A stretch of 64,000 bases of DNA, from contig NZ_JBEHZE010000001.1 in the NCBI RefSeq assembly GCF_041058985.1, forward strand, positions 2,046,001 through 2,110,000, given 5' to 3'. The notes beneath the pieces were generated by a model. The model had not been told where the DNA came from, ran no database searches, and was given only the letters and a program-made list of their open reading frames with translations. Origin of the DNA: Hyphococcus lacteus. Its GTDB lineage: Bacteria; Pseudomonadota; Alphaproteobacteria; Caulobacterales; Parvularculaceae. Shown piece after piece: positions 60,283-64,000 of this stretch (position 1 is the stretch's first letter; the number at the start of each line of letters is the position of its first letter). A program made the translations under genes and the position numbers.

Positions 60283-62079
60283 ATGACTTCTCCAGAGGCG
60301 ACACAGATAAGCAAGCCATCGGCAACCATCGTTAAGGCGGGTGCTGAACTTCTTCTTGATGCGCTGGAGGAGCAGGGTGTCGAGGTGATCTTCGGCTATC
60401 CCGGTGGCGCGGTCCTACCAATTTATGACGCATTGTTTCAGCGCGATTCTATTCGCCATATAATGATGCGTCATGAACAGGGCGCGTTGCATGCTGCTGA
60501 AGGTTATGCTCGATCAACCGGTAAGGTTGGTGTGGCATTGGTGACCTCTGGTCCCGGTGCCACCAATGCCGTTACTGGATTGGCCGACGCATTGCTCGAT
60601 TCAATTCCCGTGATTTGTATCTCTGGGCAGGTTGCACGACCATTGATCGGGACTGATGCATTCCAAGAGTGTGATACGACCGGAATTACCCGTTCGTGCA
60701 CAAAGCATAACTACCTCGTAGAATCAGCACACGCACTTTCTAATATTGTACATGAGGCTTTTCATATTGCACGTCGTGGCCGGCCAGGACCGGTTTTGAT
60801 TGATATTCCGAAGGATGTTCAGTTCGAAGAAGCGCAATATACGACACGTGAAAATTCTAAAAACCGAAATTGTATCGTACTTCCTGACGTTAATAAAAAC
60901 CAAATTGATCAAGTCGTTGATTTGATGCGCTATGCTCGCCGTCCAGTTTTCTACACGGGGGGCGGTGTAATTAATGCTGGGGTTGAAGCAAGTGAAAGTT
61001 TGCGTGCATTAGCGCACGAAACGGGATTTCCCGTTACATCGACATTGATGGGGTTAGGGGCGTTTCCAGCCTCTGATCAACAATGGCTTGGCATGTTAGG
61101 GATGCATGGTAGTTTAGAGGCAAATAACGTCATGCATGATTGCGATTTGATGATCGCGATCGGTGCGCGTTTTGATGACCGGGTTACAGGTCGCCTTGAT
61201 GCGTTCTCGCCAAATTCGCGCAAGATCCATATTGATATTGACCCATCATCTATCAACAAGAACGTGCCCGTAGATATCGGAATAGTCGGCGATGCACGCG
61301 AGATTATGGATGCGATGCTAACAGAATGGCGTGCGCGTGAGAAACAGGAAAAGCACGAGCGCGAGAGAATTACGGATTGGTGGAGCCAGATAGAACAATG
61401 GCGCAGCAAGAAATCATTTGCTTATGTACCGCATAAGGAAGTTATCAAACCTCAATATGCGATAGAGCGGCTTTTTGCGTTAACGCGTGAAAAGGACGTC
61501 TATATTTCGACTGAAGTTGGCCAGCACCAAATGTGGGCGGCGCAACACTTCCATTTTGATGAACCTAATCGTTGGATGACTTCTGGCGGTTTAGGGACAA
61601 TGGGCTACGGTCTGCCCGCCGCGCTTGGCGTTCAGGCCGCGTACCCTGATGCGCTTGTTATTGATATTGCTGGTGATGCGTCTGTTCAAATGACGATGCA
61701 GGAAATTTCAGCGGCCGTTCAATATGACTTACCCATTAAGATTTTTATTCTGAATAACGCTTATCTTGGGATGGTTCGCCAGTGGCAGCAATTATTGCAT
61801 GGCGGTCGGTATTCCCATTCCTATTCTGATAGCTTGCCTGACTTTGTAAAATTGGCCGAAGCTTATGGCGGTGTTGGGCTAAGAGCCGAAACACCTGACG
61901 AATTGGATGACAAAATCATTCAAATGATTGATTCGAGGAAGCCGGTACTTTTTGACTGCGTCGTGACACAAGAAGAAAACGTGTTTCCGATGATCCCATC
62001 CGGTGCTGCTCACAACGAAATGTTATTGGGCGAAATGAAGGGTGACGAAGTCAGCGACGAAGGGAAGGTTCTCGTCTAA
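60283..62079 (+). CDS. ilvB: Acetolactate synthase large subunit
   Basis: A 598-residue ThDP enzyme. The activating Glu is Glu65 (RHEQGALHAAEGYA), the FAD-domain follows, and the ThDP motif runs GDASVQM (from 464) to LNNAYLGMVRQWQ. It condenses pyruvate with pyruvate or 2-oxobutyrate. Compared with IlvI/IlvG names it is simply the catalytic subunit paired with the adjacent ACT-domain subunit. The stop overlaps the ilvN start (TAATG), so the two are coupled at translation. Confidence 0.96.
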   Translation: MTSPEATQISKPSATIVKAGAELLLDALEEQGVEVIFGYPGGAVLPIYDALFQRDSIRHIMMRHEQGALHAAEGYARSTGKVGVALVTSGPGATNAVTGLADALLDSIPVICISGQVARPLIGTDAFQECDTTGITRSCTKHNYLVESAHALSNIVHEAFHIARRGRPGPVLIDIPKDVQFEEAQYTTRENSKNRNCIVLPDVNKNQIDQVVDLMRYARRPVFYTGGGVINAGVEASESLRALAHETGFPVTSTLMGLGAFPASDQQWLGMLGMHGSLEANNVMHDCDLMIAIGARFDDRVTGRLDAFSPNSRKIHIDIDPSSINKNVPVDIGIVGDAREIMDAMLTEWRAREKQEKHERERITDWWSQIEQWRSKKSFAYVPHKEVIKPQYAIERLFALTREKDVYISTEVGQHQMWAAQHFHFDEPNRWMTSGGLGTMGYGLPAALGVQAAYPDALVIDIAGDASVQMTMQEISAAVQYDLPIKIFILNNAYLGMVRQWQQLLHGGRYSHSYSDSLPDFVKLAEAYGGVGLRAETPDELDDKIIQMIDSRKPVLFDCVVTQEENVFPMIPSGAAHNEMLLGEMKGDEVSDEGKVLV

Positions 62080-62630
62080 TGGCAAGTAATGTTACATCGC
62101 AATCGGTTTATCCGGTCACACGCGAAGAGGGTGACGTTCAAGAGGTGATCTTGGCCGTAATCGTCGATAACGAGCCGGGTGTTCTTTCGCGCGTTGTCGG
62201 AATGATTTCTGCACGCGGTTATAATATCGAAAGCTTGACGGTTGCTGAGACTGACGTCGAAAAACATACATCGCGCGTCACCATTGTGACCCGCGGTAGC
62301 CCTGGCAAGATTGCACAGATTAAGTCACAGCTCGGCCGTTTAGTGCCCGTAAGACGCGTTATTGATGTGACGAGCGAGAAAGATGCACTTGAGCGCGAAC
62401 TGGCACTGGTGAAGGTTGTGAATTCTGGTGAAAATCGACTTGAGGCGATGCGCGTGAGTGATATTTTTCGCGCAAAAGCGCTCGATACAACGCATACATC
62501 CTTTGTTTTTGAAATCACGGGTACACGAGAAAAGATCAACGCATTTATTGATCTGATGAAACCGTTGGGCTTATCCGAGGTTTCTCGCACCGGCGTGTTG
62601 TCAATTCGACGTGGCGGTAACAAGGATTAA
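62079..62630 (+). CDS. ilvN: Acetolactate synthase small (regulatory) subunit
   Basis: A 183-residue subunit. The N-terminal ACT domain (VILAVIVDNEPGVLSRVVGM, GYNIESLTVAETD) binds valine for feedback inhibition, and the C-terminal domain has RELALVKV and FVFEITGTREKINAFIDLM. It activates IlvB and confers valine sensitivity. It ends 4 bases before a leucine-codon leader peptide. Confidence 0.95.
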   Translation: MASNVTSQSVYPVTREEGDVQEVILAVIVDNEPGVLSRVVGMISARGYNIESLTVAETDVEKHTSRVTIVTRGSPGKIAQIKSQLGRLVPVRRVIDVTSEKDALERELALVKVVNSGENRLEAMRVSDIFRAKALDTTHTSFVFEITGTREKINAFIDLMKPLGLSEVSRTGVLSIRRGGNKD

Positions 62631-62634
62631 CGAA

Positions 62635-62691
62635 ATGAACTGTCAGAGTCAGAGAACAAATTTCCTACTGCTCCTTAGCCCCGCGCGGTGA
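62635..62691 (+). CDS. leuA leader peptide with four consecutive Leu codons
   Basis: An 18-residue peptide, MNCQSQRTNFLLLLSPAR. The four leucines use four different codons (CTA CTG CTC CTT). AAGG lies 9 bases upstream. A GC-rich hairpin, CGCGCGG-TGAAATCT-CCGCGCG (62682-62703), overlaps its stop codon. The layout is that of leu operon leader peptides. It lies between ilvN and leuA, so it would control leuA separately from the ilv genes. Confidence 0.82.
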   Translation: MNCQSQRTNFLLLLSPAR

Positions 62692-62703
62692 AATCTCCGC
62701 GCG
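62682..62703 (+). promoter_or_regulatory. Hairpin overlapping the leuA leader stop codon, no T-run
   Basis: CGCGCGG (62682-62688) pairs with CCGCGCG (62697-62703) over an eight-base loop that contains the leader TGA. The sequence after the stem is CTACAAGTTGGC, without a T-run, so simple intrinsic termination seems unlikely. A ribosome on the Leu codons would sit next to the stem and one at the stop codon would melt it. It may work through Rho, through translation, or with a second stem I have not seen. Confidence 0.6.
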
Positions 62704-62748
62704 CTACAAGTTGGCAAACAGGTAAGTAAAGTACATTTAGGAATTTGA

Positions 62749-64000
62749 ATGATGACGACGGAAACTAAAACGACTGATGATGACCACGTAAAGATTTTTG
62801 ATACAACCTTAAGAGACGGTGAACAGGCCCCAGGCTTTTCAATGTCTACCGACGCGAAATTGATTGTCGCGCGCGCGCTGCAAGAATTGAATGTCGATAT
62901 TATTGAAGCCGGGTTCGCAGCGGCGTCGCCCGGTGATTCAGCATCGGTTAGCGCTGTTGCTTCAGAAATCGAAGGACCGACCATCTGTTCTTTATCACGC
63001 CTAAACGTGGCTGATATTGAAGCGTCAGCACGCGCGCTAGAGCCTGCAAAAAAGAAACGTATTCACACATTTATTGGCACAAGCCCAACGCACCGCGATG
63101 CCAAACTAAAAATGTCGAAAATTCAGATTCTCGATAAGATATCTGATGTCGTGAAGTTTGCGGTTTCTGTATGTGATGATGTTGAATTTTCGCCAGAGGA
63201 CGCGATCAGAACTGAGCGTGATTATTTGATCGAAGCCATTGAAGCGGCAATTGATGCTGGTGCAAAAACGATCAATATTCCTGATACGGTTGGGTACACG
63301 ACCACCGAAGAAATTTTGGACCTTTTCAGTTTCTTGAAAGAAAATGCAAAGGGTGCGGAGGATGTCACGTTCTCGACGCATTGCCATGATGACCTTGGTA
63401 TGGCGGTTGCAAACAGCCTAGCTGCGGTTCGTGGCGGCGCACGCCAAATAGAGTGCGCTATTAATGGTATTGGTGAGCGTGCAGGCAATTGCTCCATGGA
63501 AGAGGCGGTTATGGCGCTTGCGACCCGCCGTGATTTTTATAAGCTGGAAACGCAAGTTAAAACGACAAAAATTTATCAGGCGAGCGTGGCGTTGGCTCGG
63601 GTCACGCATAACCCTATTCCACGCAACAAAGCGATTGTCGGAAAAAACGCATTTGCGCATGAGGCCGGAATTCACCAGCACGGCATTTTAGCGGACCGGC
63701 GGACATATGAAATCATGGATGCTGAATCAGTAGGTATGCCGTCGAATTCAATCGTTCTTGGTAAACATTCTGGAAAACATGCCGTCGCATCACGGGTTGA
63801 AGCTTTGGGCTTTAAAGTTTCCAAACAAAAAGTAGAGGACATTTTTCCGGCATTTAAAAGTCTTGCGGACACATGCCGCGAAGTTACCGATGCCGATCTC
63901 GTCAAATTGGTTACTGGTAACGGAAAAACCGATGGCCGCGCCGGTCCATGGCGAATGCGTAAAACAGAACTACATGTAGATTTCGAAGATGATACGCGAC
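62749..64000 (+). CDS. leuA: 2-isopropylmalate synthase LeuA, 3' end outside window
   Basis: The first 417 codons of a protein of about 510-520 residues, running off the right edge with no stop. The catalytic TIM-barrel has FDTTLRDGEQ (Arg22, Asp23, Glu25), HCHDDLG (His211, His213) and NGIGERAGN. The linker region with KAIVGKNAFAHEAGIHQHG follows, then the start of the regulatory part. It condenses acetyl-CoA with 2-oxoisovalerate for leucine synthesis. The start is the first of two ATGs; AGGA lies 6 bases upstream. It follows a leucine leader peptide. Confidence 0.95.
   Translation, partial: MMTTETKTTDDDHVKIFDTTLRDGEQAPGFSMSTDAKLIVARALQELNVDIIEAGFAAASPGDSASVSAVASEIEGPTICSLSRLNVADIEASARALEPAKKKRIHTFIGTSPTHRDAKLKMSKIQILDKISDVVKFAVSVCDDVEFSPEDAIRTERDYLIEAIEAAIDAGAKTINIPDTVGYTTTEEILDLFSFLKENAKGAEDVTFSTHCHDDLGMAVANSLAAVRGGARQIECAINGIGERAGNCSMEEAVMALATRRDFYKLETQVKTTKIYQASVALARVTHNPIPRNKAIVGKNAFAHEAGIHQHGILADRRTYEIMDAESVGMPSNSIVLGKHSGKHAVASRVEALGFKVSKQKVEDIFPAFKSLADTCREVTDADLVKLVTGNGKTDGRAGPWRMRKTELHVDFEDDTR

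Noticed and set aside
62682..62748. Intrinsic terminator in the leuA leader
   Set aside because: The GC hairpin is not followed by a T-run, so it is listed as a regulatory hairpin rather than a terminator.
1..64000. Mobile elements, prophage, CRISPR array, tRNA or rRNA genes
   Set aside because: No transposase, integrase, regularly spaced repeat series or T-arm/acceptor pattern was recognised on either strand. A tRNAscan and Infernal run would be needed for certainty.

Overview
The window looks like an ordinary stretch of alphaproteobacterial chromosome, densely packed, with core metabolism on both strands. I infer the class from gene content and order: an ispD-ispF fusion, dusB followed by ntrYX-trkA-trkH-dat-hfq-hflX, a VPLPA-type C-terminal sorting signal, a cysN-cysC fusion, a TIGR02001-type porin beside glnK-amtB, and gltD preceding gltB. 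I cannot place the order or genus. I saw no rRNA, tRNA, CRISPR array, prophage, transposase or plasmid gene.

Layout. 0-3 kb: the end of a RatA/COQ10-like gene, then pncC and ispDF on the minus strand, and dusB. 3.3-13.4 kb: ntrY, ntrX, trkA, trkH, a D-amino-acid aminotransferase gene, hfq, hflX and an inositol-monophosphatase-family gene. The ntrBC pair usually found between dusB and ntrY is missing. 13.6-18.3 kb: a secreted sorting-signal protein, then sulfate activation (cysD-cysNC, minus) divergent from a TSUP transporter. CysD carries an unusual N-terminal helix-turn-helix-like domain. 18.6-25.1 kb: a methylcitrate (propionate) cluster (prpD, an NTF2-like gene, prpB, a lipoprotein, an ABM monooxygenase, prpC), then folE and an enoyl-CoA hydratase. 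25.2-30.9 kb: a cation/proton antiporter, a degenerate histidine kinase overlapping a HerA-like ATPase, and an exported asparaginase. 31-38.4 kb: a PfkB kinase, a small stress protein, radC-map-sfsA (minus), a TadG-like protein, a CinA-type MoCF protein and sdaA. 38.4-40.9 kb: palindromic repeats and uvrB.

41-64 kb is nitrogen assimilation and amino-acid synthesis: a porin, glnK-amtB, gltD-gltB, an alanine-type aminotransferase, metX-metZ-hom behind an S-box (SAM-I clan) riboswitch, proB-proA, and ilvD-ilvC-ilvB-ilvN-leuA. The ilv-leu block has two leader peptides. One is rich in Val/Leu/Ile codons and lies before ilvD with a terminator/antiterminator. The other has four consecutive Leu codons and lies between ilvN and leuA. 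leuA runs off the right edge.

The points most worth a second look are the HTH-CysD fusion with repeated operator-like sites upstream, the nested ilv and leu leader peptides, the SAM riboswitch with its sequestering platform, loss of ntrBC together with an NtrX lacking the GAFTGA loop, the histidine kinase with an intact H-box but a broken ATP site, and a possible ATT start codon in gltD.
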